DNA of 38,494 nt, taken from contig JAFRLH010000050.1 in assembly GCA_017431345.1 (NCBI GenBank), positions 1 through 38,494 of the forward strand. Reading direction: 5' to 3'. Of this stretch, positions 27,319 to 35,353 are shown piece by piece. Every line of letters starts with the position of its first letter. Within the stretch, counting starts at the first letter, position 1. Both the position numbers and the translations under genes were made by a program. The notes under the pieces are model-generated. The model had not been told where the DNA came from and made no database searches. It saw only the letters and a program-made list of their open reading frames with translations. The DNA comes from Lachnospiraceae bacterium (GTDB lineage: Bacteria > Bacillota > Clostridia > Lachnospirales > Lachnospiraceae).

Positions 27319-29733
27319 ATGCGAAAATGGGATCATCCGCTTACTTCCAGGTCCGCAAAGGCACTGGGAGAAGCGGAAAAGACAGCAGCCGGTCTCGGAC
27401 TGCATTATACAGGCACCGAGCACATACTGGCAGGCATTTTAAAAACAGACTGTATGGCCAGCGAACTGCTGCAGGGATTCGGCGTAACCTATGCGCGCGT
27501 GACCGAGCTGATCGGAAAGCTCATAGCGCCGGAAGGGATCGTCCGCGTAAGCGGTGAGCCGGCGCTTTCGCCGAAAGCGCTGAAGGTCCTGGAAGATGCC
27601 TGGGCAATCGCGAAAAAGACCGGTCAGGATGTCATCGGTACGGATCATATCCTTCTGGCGCTGATCAGGAATGAAGACTGTGTGGCGGTAAGACTTTTTA
27701 ATACCATGGAACTGCGGTATGAAGCGCTTCTTACCGCTCTTTTTGACGCCATGGGAGAGGACGCCGCGGCGATCAGGGCAGAGTTTGAGAACACGCAGGA
27801 AAAAAGCGCTTCCCTGATAGAACGCTTCAGCAGGGACATGACCGCGCAGGCGGCTGCAGGCAGGCTCGATCCGCTGATCGGGCGCACGACCGAGATGAAC
27901 CGGATCATGCAGATCCTTGCGCGCAGAACAAAGAACAATCCCTGCCTGATCGGCGAGCCCGGTGTCGGAAAGACCGCCATCGTAGAAGGCCTGGCCGCCA
28001 GAATGGCGTCCGGGAACGTGCCGGAGAACCTGAAAGGGAAACGTCTTCTGGCGATCGATCTGCCGGGTATGGTCGCGGGCACAAAATACCGCGGCGAATT
28101 CGAAGAGCGCATCAAGAAGGTCATTGAAGAAGCGGGAAACGACAGCGGGATCCTGCTGTTCATGGACGAACTGCATACGCTCATCGGCGCCGGCGGCGCA
28201 GAGGGAAGCCTGGATGCAGCGAATATCCTGAAGCCGGCGCTGTCGCGCGGGCAGATCCAGATGATCGGTGCGACTACCGTGGATGAATACAGGAAGCATA
28301 TCGAGAAGGATGCCGCGCTGGAGCGGCGTTTCCAGCCGGTCATGGTCAATGAACCGACCGTGGCGGAGACCGCAGAGATCCTGTCCGGCGTCCGTTATGC
28401 TTATGAAGAGCACCACGGCGTGAAGATCGAGGATGCGGCTGTGCAGGCAGCGGCAGAGCTTTCTGCCAGATATATTTCGGACAGGTTCCTGCCGGACAAG
28501 GCGCTCGACCTGATGGATGAAGCTGCCGCCAGAGCGCAGATGGGGAGCCTTCGTGCTGCGGAAGAAGATCCGGAGGATGCTGAAAAGGAAGTGACTGCAC
28601 AGATCGAAGAAGCAATCATTTCCGGAGAGACACACCTGATTCCCGCGCTGATGAAAAAGAAAAAAGCACTGGAGAAAAAGAGCAGGGGAAAAGCCGGCAG
28701 ACATGCGGCGCGTGTTGTTTCCGCAGATACGGTAGCTGAAGTGGTCGCGGACTGGACCGGCGTTCCCGTTAAGAAACTGAAGGAAGCGGACGCCGTCAGG
28801 CTGAAGAACCTGGAGAAGGAGCTTCACAAACGCGTGATCGGGCAGGATGAGGCTGTGACTGCTGTCGCCAAAGCGGTCCGCCGCGGCCGTGTAGGGCTTT
28901 CCGATCCGAAAAAACCGGTCGGTTCGTTCCTGTTCCTGGGACCCACCGGTGTCGGAAAAACGGAACTTTCCAAAGCGCTGTCAGAATGTGTTTACGGAAA
29001 CGAATCCGCCATGATCCGGATGGATATGTCCGAATATATGGAAAAGCATTCGGTTTCCAGGCTTCTGGGCTCCCCGCCCGGTTATGTCGGCTACGAAGAA
29101 GGCGGACAGCTGGCGGAGAAGGTGCGCAGGAAACCCTGGTCGGTGATCCTTTTTGACGAGATCGAGAAGGCCCATCCGGATGTGTTCAATGTCCTGCTGC
29201 AGATCCTGGATGACGGAAGAGTAACGGATTCCAAGGGCAGGACGGTCGATTTCAAGAATACGATCCTGATCATGACGAGCAACGCCGGCGCAGAGCGGAT
29301 CCAGTCTCCGAAGAAGCTCGGTTTCGGCGCGGGAGAGGATGAGAAGGCGGATCACGAGCGCATGAAGAGCGGTGTGATGGAGGAAGTGAAGCGGATCTTC
29401 CGGCCGGAATTCCTGAACAGGATCGACGAAACGATCGTTTTCAGATCTTTAAATAAGGAAGATATGAAGAAGATCCTGAATGTCCAGATGAAGGGGATCA
29501 ATAAGAACCTGATGGATTCGCATTCGCTGAAGCTTACGCTGACAGCCCAGGCAAAGGCGGCGCTGGCGGAGAAAGGATATGATCCGAAATACGGTGCGCG
29601 TCCGCTCAGGAGGCTGCTGCAGAGAGAGATCGAGGACACGCTGGCGGACGGACTGCTTTCCGGAGAGATTCATGACGGCGACCAGCTGAGCATGAGTTAC
29701 AGGGACGGGAAGTTCGGCATAAAGGTGAAATAA
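27319..29733 (+). CDS. clpC: ClpC-like AAA+ unfoldase, ATP-binding subunit of Clp protease
   Basis: An 804-aa HSP100 protein. Two Clp-N repeats lie at about 5-75 and 80-150 (HYTGTEHILAGIL, VIGTDHILLALI). The first AAA+ module has GEPGVGKT at 212-219 and LLFMDELHTLIGAG; the second has GPTGVGKT at 541-548 and DEIEKAHPDVFN. LGF at 667-669 matches the loop with which ClpC/ClpX dock onto ClpP. The middle domain (about 415-485) is short, Lys/Ala/Glu-rich and lacks a clear UVR motif, unlike B. subtilis ClpC. The ctsR-mcsA-mcsB partners are absent. It starts immediately after the ilvB stop, with GGAGAAAC as ribosome binding site. ClpC versus ClpE/ClpA-type naming is not fully settled. Confidence 0.9.
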   Translation: MRKWDHPLTSRSAKALGEAEKTAAGLGLHYTGTEHILAGILKTDCMASELLQGFGVTYARVTELIGKLIAPEGIVRVSGEPALSPKALKVLEDAWAIAKKTGQDVIGTDHILLALIRNEDCVAVRLFNTMELRYEALLTALFDAMGEDAAAIRAEFENTQEKSASLIERFSRDMTAQAAAGRLDPLIGRTTEMNRIMQILARRTKNNPCLIGEPGVGKTAIVEGLAARMASGNVPENLKGKRLLAIDLPGMVAGTKYRGEFEERIKKVIEEAGNDSGILLFMDELHTLIGAGGAEGSLDAANILKPALSRGQIQMIGATTVDEYRKHIEKDAALERRFQPVMVNEPTVAETAEILSGVRYAYEEHHGVKIEDAAVQAAAELSARYISDRFLPDKALDLMDEAAARAQMGSLRAAEEDPEDAEKEVTAQIEEAIISGETHLIPALMKKKKALEKKSRGKAGRHAARVVSADTVAEVVADWTGVPVKKLKEADAVRLKNLEKELHKRVIGQDEAVTAVAKAVRRGRVGLSDPKKPVGSFLFLGPTGVGKTELSKALSECVYGNESAMIRMDMSEYMEKHSVSRLLGSPPGYVGYEEGGQLAEKVRRKPWSVILFDEIEKAHPDVFNVLLQILDDGRVTDSKGRTVDFKNTILIMTSNAGAERIQSPKKLGFGAGEDEKADHERMKSGVMEEVKRIFRPEFLNRIDETIVFRSLNKEDMKKILNVQMKGINKNLMDSHSLKLTLTAQAKAALAEKGYDPKYGARPLRRLLQREIEDTLADGLLSGEIHDGDQLSMSYRDGKFGIKVK

Positions 29734-29800
29734 TTTTCTTTGAAGTCTCTCAGCAATAAGAAATGCAGGGGTGTGATCATGAAAGCAGCATGGCAAAACT

Positions 29801-29833
29801 GTCATCCTGAGGGACGAAGTCCCGAATGGATCC
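29801..29833. repeat. Small palindromic repeat of GTCATCC type
   Basis: GTCATCC (29801-29807), then GAG, a 5-bp stem GGGAC/GTCCC (29811-29815 with 29819-29823), then CGAAT and GGATCC. This follows the widespread intergenic pattern TCATCCTGAG, stem, CGAAGGAT. It lies in the 164-nt gap before radA, which shows no clear promoter or terminator. A variant of the same pattern forms the terminator at 31275. Confidence 0.6.
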
Positions 29834-29897
29834 ACCGCGTAAAGACATGGGAATCCGTTAACTGAAGACCGGTATCTTTGGCAATAGGAGATATCTG

Positions 29898-31265
29898 ATG
29901 GCAAAAGCAAAGACTACAATCTTTTACTGTACCGAGTGCGGCAATGAATCTCCGAAATGGCAGGGCCAGTGCCCTGCCTGCAAAGCGTGGAACACGCTCG
30001 TGGAAGCGCCGAAGGAGGACAAACGCAGCCTTCCTTCCGCAAAAAAGATCCTGCCGGGGACTTCTTCGAAGCCGGTAAAGATCTCTGAAATCACACAGGA
30101 AAAGGAAACCCGGATCTCCAGCGGTTTTGCAGAACTGGACAATGTCCTGGGCGGCGGCATCGTTCCTGCTTCCCTCATTCTGGTAGGCGGCGATCCGGGC
30201 ATCGGCAAATCCACGCTTCTTCTTCAGACCGCGAAAAATGTTGCTGCTGCCGGTCACAAAGTGCTCTACATTTCCGGCGAGGAATCCCTGTCCCAGATCA
30301 AACTGCGTGCCGACAGAGTAGGAGAATTCTCCGACCAGATCCGGTTCCTGTGCGAGACATCACTGGACGTGATCTCCGAAGTGCTGAAGGAAGAAAAGCC
30401 GGAAATGGCAGTCATCGATTCGATCCAGACCATGTTCCGGGAGGATGTGCCCGCGGCGCCGGGAAGCATTTCCCAGGTGCGGGAGTCTACGCATGTCCTG
30501 CTGGGACTGGCGAAAGGACTCGGCATCACGATCTTCATTGTCGGGCATGTTACGAAGGAAGGCACAGTCGCCGGCCCCAGGATGCTGGAGCATATGGTCG
30601 ACACAGTGTTGTACTTTGAGGGTGATCACCAGGATACCTACCGGGTGATCCGGGGCGTTAAGAACCGTTTCGGTGCGACCGACGAGATCGGCGTGTTCGA
30701 GATGCGCGGCAGCGGTCTGCACGAGGTAAAGAATCCGTCGGAGCATCTGACTGAAGGTCGGGCCGCCGGATCGCCGGGTTCTGTCATAACCTGCGTGATG
30801 GAAGGCACCCGGCCGGTATTGCTGGAGGTGCAGGCGCTGGTCGCACGAACACATTATCCGAATCCGAGAAGGACAGCGGTAGGCGTGGATTTCAACCGGG
30901 TGAACCTGCTGGCAGCAGTGCTGGAAAAAAGACTGGGGCTGCGGCTTTCGGAATGCGATATTTACATTAATATCGCAGGAGGCATGCGGCTTTCCGAACC
31001 GTCGATCGATCTGGCGATCATCATGGCGATGATCTCCAGCTACACGGATAAACCGCTGCCGGAAAGGCTGGTGGTGTTCGGGGAAGTCGGCCTGACCGGC
31101 GAGATCCGGAGCGTGACCCAGGACAGGAAGCGTATCGCGGAAGCGGAGAAGCTCGGGTATGAGATGTGCGTGATGCCGAAGACGAACGCGGAGAAACTGA
31201 AGAATGTTTCCGGGATCCGGCTGACAGGGGTGTCATCGCTTGCAGAAGTCAGTAAAATAATTTGA
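29898..31265 (+). CDS. radA: DNA repair protein RadA (Sms)
   Basis: A 455-aa DnaB-like helicase that helps branch migration in recombination and repair. The N-terminal zinc finger uses Cys11, Cys14, Cys25 and Cys28 (CTEC, CPAC). The RecA-like core has GGDPGIGKS at 97-105 and the RadA-specific KNRFG at 255-259. The C-terminal third is the Lon-protease-like domain (ends in a conserved LAEVSKII-type tail), which lacks protease activity in this family. AGGAGAT precedes ATG 29898. It converges on the - strand hydrolase, with a shared bidirectional terminator 10 nt after its stop. Confidence 0.97.
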   Translation: MAKAKTTIFYCTECGNESPKWQGQCPACKAWNTLVEAPKEDKRSLPSAKKILPGTSSKPVKISEITQEKETRISSGFAELDNVLGGGIVPASLILVGGDPGIGKSTLLLQTAKNVAAAGHKVLYISGEESLSQIKLRADRVGEFSDQIRFLCETSLDVISEVLKEEKPEMAVIDSIQTMFREDVPAAPGSISQVRESTHVLLGLAKGLGITIFIVGHVTKEGTVAGPRMLEHMVDTVLYFEGDHQDTYRVIRGVKNRFGATDEIGVFEMRGSGLHEVKNPSEHLTEGRAAGSPGSVITCVMEGTRPVLLEVQALVARTHYPNPRRTAVGVDFNRVNLLAAVLEKRLGLRLSECDIYINIAGGMRLSEPSIDLAIIMAMISSYTDKPLPERLVVFGEVGLTGEIRSVTQDRKRIAEAEKLGYEMCVMPKTNAEKLKNVSGIRLTGVSSLAEVSKII

Positions 31266-31274
31266 TGAAAAATA

Positions 31275-31318
31275 AAAATGTCATCCAGAGGCGCTTCAGC
31301 GCCGAAGGATGACATTTT
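31275..31318. terminator. Bidirectional terminator between radA and the hydrolase
   Basis: AAAATGTCATCC (31275-31286) pairs perfectly with 31307-31318. Inside lie a 3x3 internal loop (AGA/GAA) and a 5-bp GGCGC/GCGCC stem with loop TTCA. The A-rich and T-rich flanks give a T tract on both strands, stronger for the - strand. The placement between convergent stops (31265 and 31323) fits a shared terminator. Confidence 0.88.
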
Positions 31319-31322
31319 CTTC

Positions 31323-32228
31323 CTATTCCTCACAGTCGTGTTCATTCATCCACTTGATGAGTTCCACACAGTAATCATCGTGCCTGTCCACGAAGCACGT
31401 ATGTCTCGCCCTCTCCCACAGGATCCATTTCGACCCTTTGATCCCGTCGTGCATCGTCTTCGCCACCAGCGGCGAGCACAGATCCGAAATACCGCTCATG
31501 ATCAGCGAAGGGATCTCGATCTCTCCCAGCCTGTCGATATATTCGTAATCCTTGAGCGTCCCTGTCGGCGCGAACTCATTCGGCCCCCAGCCGTACAGAT
31601 AGGATTCGCTGCCGGTCTTCTTCGGACGTTTGCAGCATTCCGGCACGTCCTCTCCCAGCCAGTAATTGCAGTACCGGTCCATATATTCCTGCAGCGCCCG
31701 CTCATATTCCGGACCGGAAAAATCGCCGGTCTCCAGCGCTTTTTGGATCGCTTCCTGCATATCTTCCGGCATCATTTTGATCCGGCGCAGACCTTCTCTC
31801 TCCCAGAGCGTGCTCGAAGGATGGCCGCTGGAGATGATGAAGCTTTTCACGCCTTTTGTCTCCGGCTTGTAATCCACGCCGTAAATGATCTGCATCATGC
31901 CGCCCCAGGACTGACCGATAATATGGCATTCGTCGAGTCCCAGGAATTTGCGCAATTCGATCAGTTCCTTCATCCAGACATCCTTGTGCCAGAGTTCGGG
32001 ATGTCCGTCCAAATAGGAATTGCCGCAGCCGATCTGGTCGTACATGACGATCATGCGGTCATCTTCATCGGCGACATTGTCCAGCACTTCATAATAATTA
32101 TGGGTGGAGCCGGGGCCTCCGTGCAGACAGATGAGCGGCGCTTTGCCGTTTTCTTTCTTCTCTCCGACGATCCTGTAGTAAGTCTGATAGTCCATGAACG
32201 GCATATAGCCTTCGGTGATCCTTGCCAT
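31323..32228 (-). CDS. Proline iminopeptidase-family alpha/beta hydrolase
   Basis: A 301-aa cytoplasmic serine hydrolase. HGGPG at 36-40 (oxyanion region) and GQSWGG with nucleophile Ser107 are the hallmarks of the proline iminopeptidase/L-amino-acid amidase group. Asp249 (SGISDLCSP) and His276 (ARHTCF) complete the triad. A helical cap lies between about 125 and 225. Such enzymes release N-terminal proline or other residues from small peptides. It is the only - strand gene in the window, has its own promoter (32285-32313) and AAGGAG site, and diverges from a peptide transporter operon, so it may process imported peptides. Amidase or esterase activity is an alternative. Confidence 0.88.
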   Translation of the reverse strand: MARITEGYMPFMDYQTYYRIVGEKKENGKAPLICLHGGPGSTHNYYEVLDNVADEDDRMIVMYDQIGCGNSYLDGHPELWHKDVWMKELIELRKFLGLDECHIIGQSWGGMMQIIYGVDYKPETKGVKSFIISSGHPSSTLWEREGLRRIKMMPEDMQEAIQKALETGDFSGPEYERALQEYMDRYCNYWLGEDVPECCKRPKKTGSESYLYGWGPNEFAPTGTLKDYEYIDRLGEIEIPSLIMSGISDLCSPLVAKTMHDGIKGSKWILWERARHTCFVDRHDDYCVELIKWMNEHDCEE

Positions 32229-32284
32229 ACCGGGAATCTCCTTCTTACCTTATTCATTAAGAATCCGCAAATGATCCTGAACAC

Positions 32285-32313
32285 AGTATAACTATTTTCC
32301 GGACAGATGTCAT
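32285..32313 (-). promoter_or_regulatory. Promoter of the - strand hydrolase gene
   Basis: Read on the - strand: ATGACA (32308-32313), a 17-nt spacer and TATACT (32285-32290), each a 5/6 consensus match. The transcript would start near 32278, about 50 nt before the start codon. Confidence 0.75.
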
Positions 32314-32354
32314 CAGAAAATTGCATATCGACCAGCCGCTGTATCCGGGATTCT

Positions 32355-32381
32355 CTATATTAATACAATATTAGAATATAG
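32355..32381. promoter_or_regulatory. AT-rich palindrome between divergent promoters, candidate operator
   Basis: CTATATT (32355-32361) and AATATAG (32375-32381) are inverted repeats, with TAATA/TATTA nested inside (32361-32365, 32369-32373). It lies between the two divergent -35 boxes, 27 nt before that of the opp promoter. It could bind a regulator or act as an UP-type element; both are inference. Confidence 0.45.
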
Positions 32382-32408
32382 TTCAGACTTTATTTTACCT
32401 TCTACACC

Positions 32409-32437
32409 TTGACAATTCCTTCATTCCTTTGTAAAAT
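32409..32437 (+). promoter_or_regulatory. Promoter of the opp operon
   Basis: TTGACA (32409-32414), 17-nt spacer, TAAAAT (32432-32437): 6/6 and 5/6 consensus. The start near 32444 leaves about 45 nt of leader before the oppA ATG, which has AAGGGAGG upstream. A strong promoter fits the abundant product expected for oppA. Confidence 0.9.
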
Positions 32438-32488
32438 TCTTTCGATAGCCGTAATAGTGCGGCATAATCAAGAAGGGAGGAACTTTCA

Positions 32489-34249
32489 ATGTCAAAGTTC
32501 AAGAAAGTACTTGCACTTATGCTGGCTGCAGCCATGATGGCTTCTCTGGCGGCATGCGGAAGCAGCAGTGCTCCGGCTGAGACTACAGCTGCTGCTGAGG
32601 AAGCTGCTGAGACTACAGCTGCTGCTGAAGCTGCTGAAACTGAAGCTGCTGAAGCTGCCGAGACTGAGGCTGCTGCAGAGCCTGCAGCAGAAGGCGGAAA
32701 GGAATTCCGTTATGCTGTTGCCACAGAGCCTACCACACTTGATCCCTCTAAGGGCAACTCCGTAGGCGACAACGAGATCCAGAGAGCTCTTACCGAGGGT
32801 CTTGTACGTACCATCGACGGACAGGTCGAGCCCGGCCTTGCCGAGACATGGGAGATCAGCGATGATCTGCTTACCTACACCTTCCATCTTCGTGAAGGAC
32901 TTCTGTGGTCCGACGGCGAGCCTCTTACCGCACAGGATCTCCTGTATGGTTTCCAGAGACTGGTAAATCCCGAGACCGCATCTCCTTACGGCTGGATCGC
33001 AACCGATGATGCTGCCCATATCGTAAACGCAGGCGCTGTCCTGGCCGGCGAAATGGGCGTTGAGGAACTCGGCGTAGAAGCACCCGATGATTCCACCTTC
33101 ATCATCCACCTGAATACACCCGCTCCTTACTTCCTGTCCCTGCTTGGTTCCTGCACAGAGTTCTCCCCTGTACGCAAAGACTTCGTAGAGCAGTATGGAG
33201 TAGACTTCGCAGCGACCGCTGACAAGAACGTTTATTCAGGTCCTTTCATCCTGACTTCTTCCGAGAACCAGGAACTGCATTATGCAAAGAACCCCAACTA
33301 CTGGAATGCTGAGCGCGTAAACTTCGATACCGTTGTACAGTACATCGTTCCCGAAGCTGCAACACAGGTTGCAATGTATGAGTCCGGCGACCTCGACATG
33401 GTATACGTACCTGTAGACATGGTCCCCGAATATGAGGGAATGGAAGGCGAGAGCAGCTATCAGAACGGTAATGATGACTTCGTATACATCAACTGCTCTT
33501 CCGAGACACAGCCTCTGCTTCAGGACAAGAACTTCAGACTGGCTCTGAACTATGCTCTGAACCATCAGGAGTACATCACACTGGCTACCAACGATGTTTA
33601 TGATCCCGCTACCACATTCGTTCTTCCGCTCGTAGGCGGCGCTGAGAAGACTTACGGCGAAGAGTACGGCAGCACCCTTTCCGCATTCCCGCTGGAGGGA
33701 GATCTGGACAAGGCTAAAGAGTGCCTGCAGCTCGCTATGGATGCAGCAGGATATTCCGATCCTTCCGAGATCACGCTGAACTTCACCTGCACTGACAATG
33801 AGACTGAGAAGAAGATCGTTGAGACCATCCAGTACATGTGGAAAGAGAACCTGGGAATCAATGTAGAGATCGATCAGATCACCTATGGTGAGAAGTACAC
33901 CGACGTATTCCCGAACCACAACTTCGAAGTTGGTTACGGCGGATGGAGCCCGGACTACTCTGATCCTTACACCTATCTTGCCCTGTACATCGGCGGAAGC
34001 CCCAACAACTATTCCGCATACAACAATCCTGATTTCGATGCCCTTCTTACTGCTTCCACCACAGAGCAGGATCCCAAAGCACGTATGGAAATGCTTGCTA
34101 AGGCTGAGAACATCCTTCTTGAGGATGGCGCTATGGTTCCTCTGCAGTATCGTACACAGCACTATCTGCTGAACCAGAACGTGACCGGCATCAAGTTCTC
34201 TCTTGGCGCTGTAAACCTTGACTGGCCTTTCGGCGACATCACACAGTAA
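32489..34249 (+). CDS. oppA: Peptide ABC transporter substrate-binding lipoprotein
   Basis: A 586-aa extracellular lipoprotein of the SBP_bac_5 (OppA/DppA) family that captures oligopeptides for the permease. The lipobox LAAC places the lipidated Cys at 23. A linker rich in Ala, Thr and Glu runs to about residue 70, then the binding domain starts EFRYAVATEPTTLDPSKG, typical of the family, and includes TYTFHLREGLLWSDGEPLTA. GGGAGG precedes the ATG. It heads the operon and is separated from oppB by 177 nt with a strong hairpin. Its codon choice (frequent CTT, CCT, GTA, AAC) looks different from the rest of the operon and suggests high expression. Ligand specificity cannot be told from sequence. 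Confidence 0.94.
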   Translation: MSKFKKVLALMLAAAMMASLAACGSSSAPAETTAAAEEAAETTAAAEAAETEAAEAAETEAAAEPAAEGGKEFRYAVATEPTTLDPSKGNSVGDNEIQRALTEGLVRTIDGQVEPGLAETWEISDDLLTYTFHLREGLLWSDGEPLTAQDLLYGFQRLVNPETASPYGWIATDDAAHIVNAGAVLAGEMGVEELGVEAPDDSTFIIHLNTPAPYFLSLLGSCTEFSPVRKDFVEQYGVDFAATADKNVYSGPFILTSSENQELHYAKNPNYWNAERVNFDTVVQYIVPEAATQVAMYESGDLDMVYVPVDMVPEYEGMEGESSYQNGNDDFVYINCSSETQPLLQDKNFRLALNYALNHQEYITLATNDVYDPATTFVLPLVGGAEKTYGEEYGSTLSAFPLEGDLDKAKECLQLAMDAAGYSDPSEITLNFTCTDNETEKKIVETIQYMWKENLGINVEIDQITYGEKYTDVFPNHNFEVGYGGWSPDYSDPYTYLALYIGGSPNNYSAYNNPDFDALLTASTTEQDPKARMEMLAKAENILLEDGAMVPLQYRTQHYLLNQNVTGIKFSLGAVNLDWPFGDITQ

Positions 34250-34313
34250 TGAACCGACTTGCCGGATGCTGATGGGGCATTTCGGTCAGGCCAATCTTTA
34301 TAAGAACTAAAAA

Positions 34314-34352
34314 GGGCTCCGGTGAGCAGATTTGCCTGGCTCGCCGGAGCTC
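34314..34352 (+). terminator. Intercistronic hairpin between oppA and oppB (partial terminator or mRNA stabiliser)
   Basis: A stem of 14 pairs with two G-T wobbles (34314-34327 with 34339-34352) and an 11-nt loop. Only broken T stretches follow, so full termination is unlikely. Such hairpins often raise the ratio of binding protein to permease. Confidence 0.6.
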
Positions 34353-34426
34353 ATTTCCGATTTAAGCGGGCTTTTCATTGCATTTGCAGAGGAATCCTGC
34401 ATTGCAGCAGTAAAAGAGGAGAAGTA

Positions 34427-35344
34427 ATGGCAAAATATATCGTAAAAAGAGTGATCGCTGCAGTCCTCACCCTGCTCGTGCTGATCACCGTTGTATTCTT
34501 CCTGGTCAGGCTCATGCCAGGTGAGCCGTTCACCAGTGAGAAGCTGAATCCGATCGTTAAAGAGAATCTGATTCATTATTATGGATTTGACAAACCTCTG
34601 ATCGTCCAGTACTTCCAGTATCTGGGCAATCTGTTAAAGGGTGACATGGGCTATTCCATGAAATTCACCAACAAGACCGTTAACTACATCATCGGCTCCA
34701 CCTTCCCCTTCTCGGCAGATCTGGGACTTCGTGCGCTGGCACTGGCACTTGTGCTCGGTATCTTCCTCGGCATCGTGGCTGCGCTGAACCGCGGCACGCC
34801 GCTTGATGTATTCTGCGTTATCCTTGCCATCATCGGAACATCCATCCCGGATTTCATCATGGGTGCAGCCCTGCAGTTGATCTTCGGCATCAAACTGAAA
34901 GTGCTCCCGGTGGCAAAATGGGCCGGGTTCAAGTATACGATCCTGCCGTCCTGCGCGCTGGCGTTCTATACGATGGCCTCGGTATCGAGGACCATGCGCG
35001 CCAGCATGCTGGAGGTCGTACAGCAGGATTATATCAAGACCGCCAGAGCGAAGGGCCTTTCCAACTTCCGTATTACATGGAAGCATCAGATCAGGAACGC
35101 CATCATGCCGGTCATCACCATCATGGGTCCGACCGTAGCAGCCGTTCTGACCGGTACCTTCGTTATCGAATCGATGTACGCTATCCCCGGCATGGGTAAA
35201 TACTACGTCGATTCCACCAATAACAATGACTATTCGATGATCCTCGGAATGACCGTTTTCTACGGCGCGTTCCTGATCTTCTGCAACCTGGTCGTCGATA
35301 TCCTTTACGGTGTTGTCGATCCCAGAGTACGTATCGGAAAGTAG
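34427..35344 (+). CDS. oppB: Peptide ABC transporter permease, OppB type
   Basis: A 305-aa inner-membrane permease with about six helices. It begins MAKYIVKRVIAAVLTLLVL, the classic OppB/DppB first helix ending in FFLVRLMPG. The EAA loop that contacts the ATPases is at about 195-220 (QDYIKTARAKGLSNFRITWK). ATG 34427 with GAGGAG at 34417-34422 is chosen; the frame runs upstream to 34322, but that region lies in the intercistronic hairpin and would add an unlikely N-terminus. Nine nt separate it from oppC. Confidence 0.95.
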   Translation: MAKYIVKRVIAAVLTLLVLITVVFFLVRLMPGEPFTSEKLNPIVKENLIHYYGFDKPLIVQYFQYLGNLLKGDMGYSMKFTNKTVNYIIGSTFPFSADLGLRALALALVLGIFLGIVAALNRGTPLDVFCVILAIIGTSIPDFIMGAALQLIFGIKLKVLPVAKWAGFKYTILPSCALAFYTMASVSRTMRASMLEVVQQDYIKTARAKGLSNFRITWKHQIRNAIMPVITIMGPTVAAVLTGTFVIESMYAIPGMGKYYVDSTNNNDYSMILGMTVFYGAFLIFCNLVVDILYGVVDPRVRIGK

Positions 35345-35353
35345 GTGTGACGG

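Noticed and set aside
27439-28827. Long - strand open frames opposite real genes, the longest being 462 aa here (others at 25105-26409, 4023-5285 and 764-1921)
   Set aside because: Each lies entirely or mostly antisense to a confidently identified gene, shows no family motif and has the Arg/His/Leu-rich composition of a mirrored reading frame in GC-rich codons.
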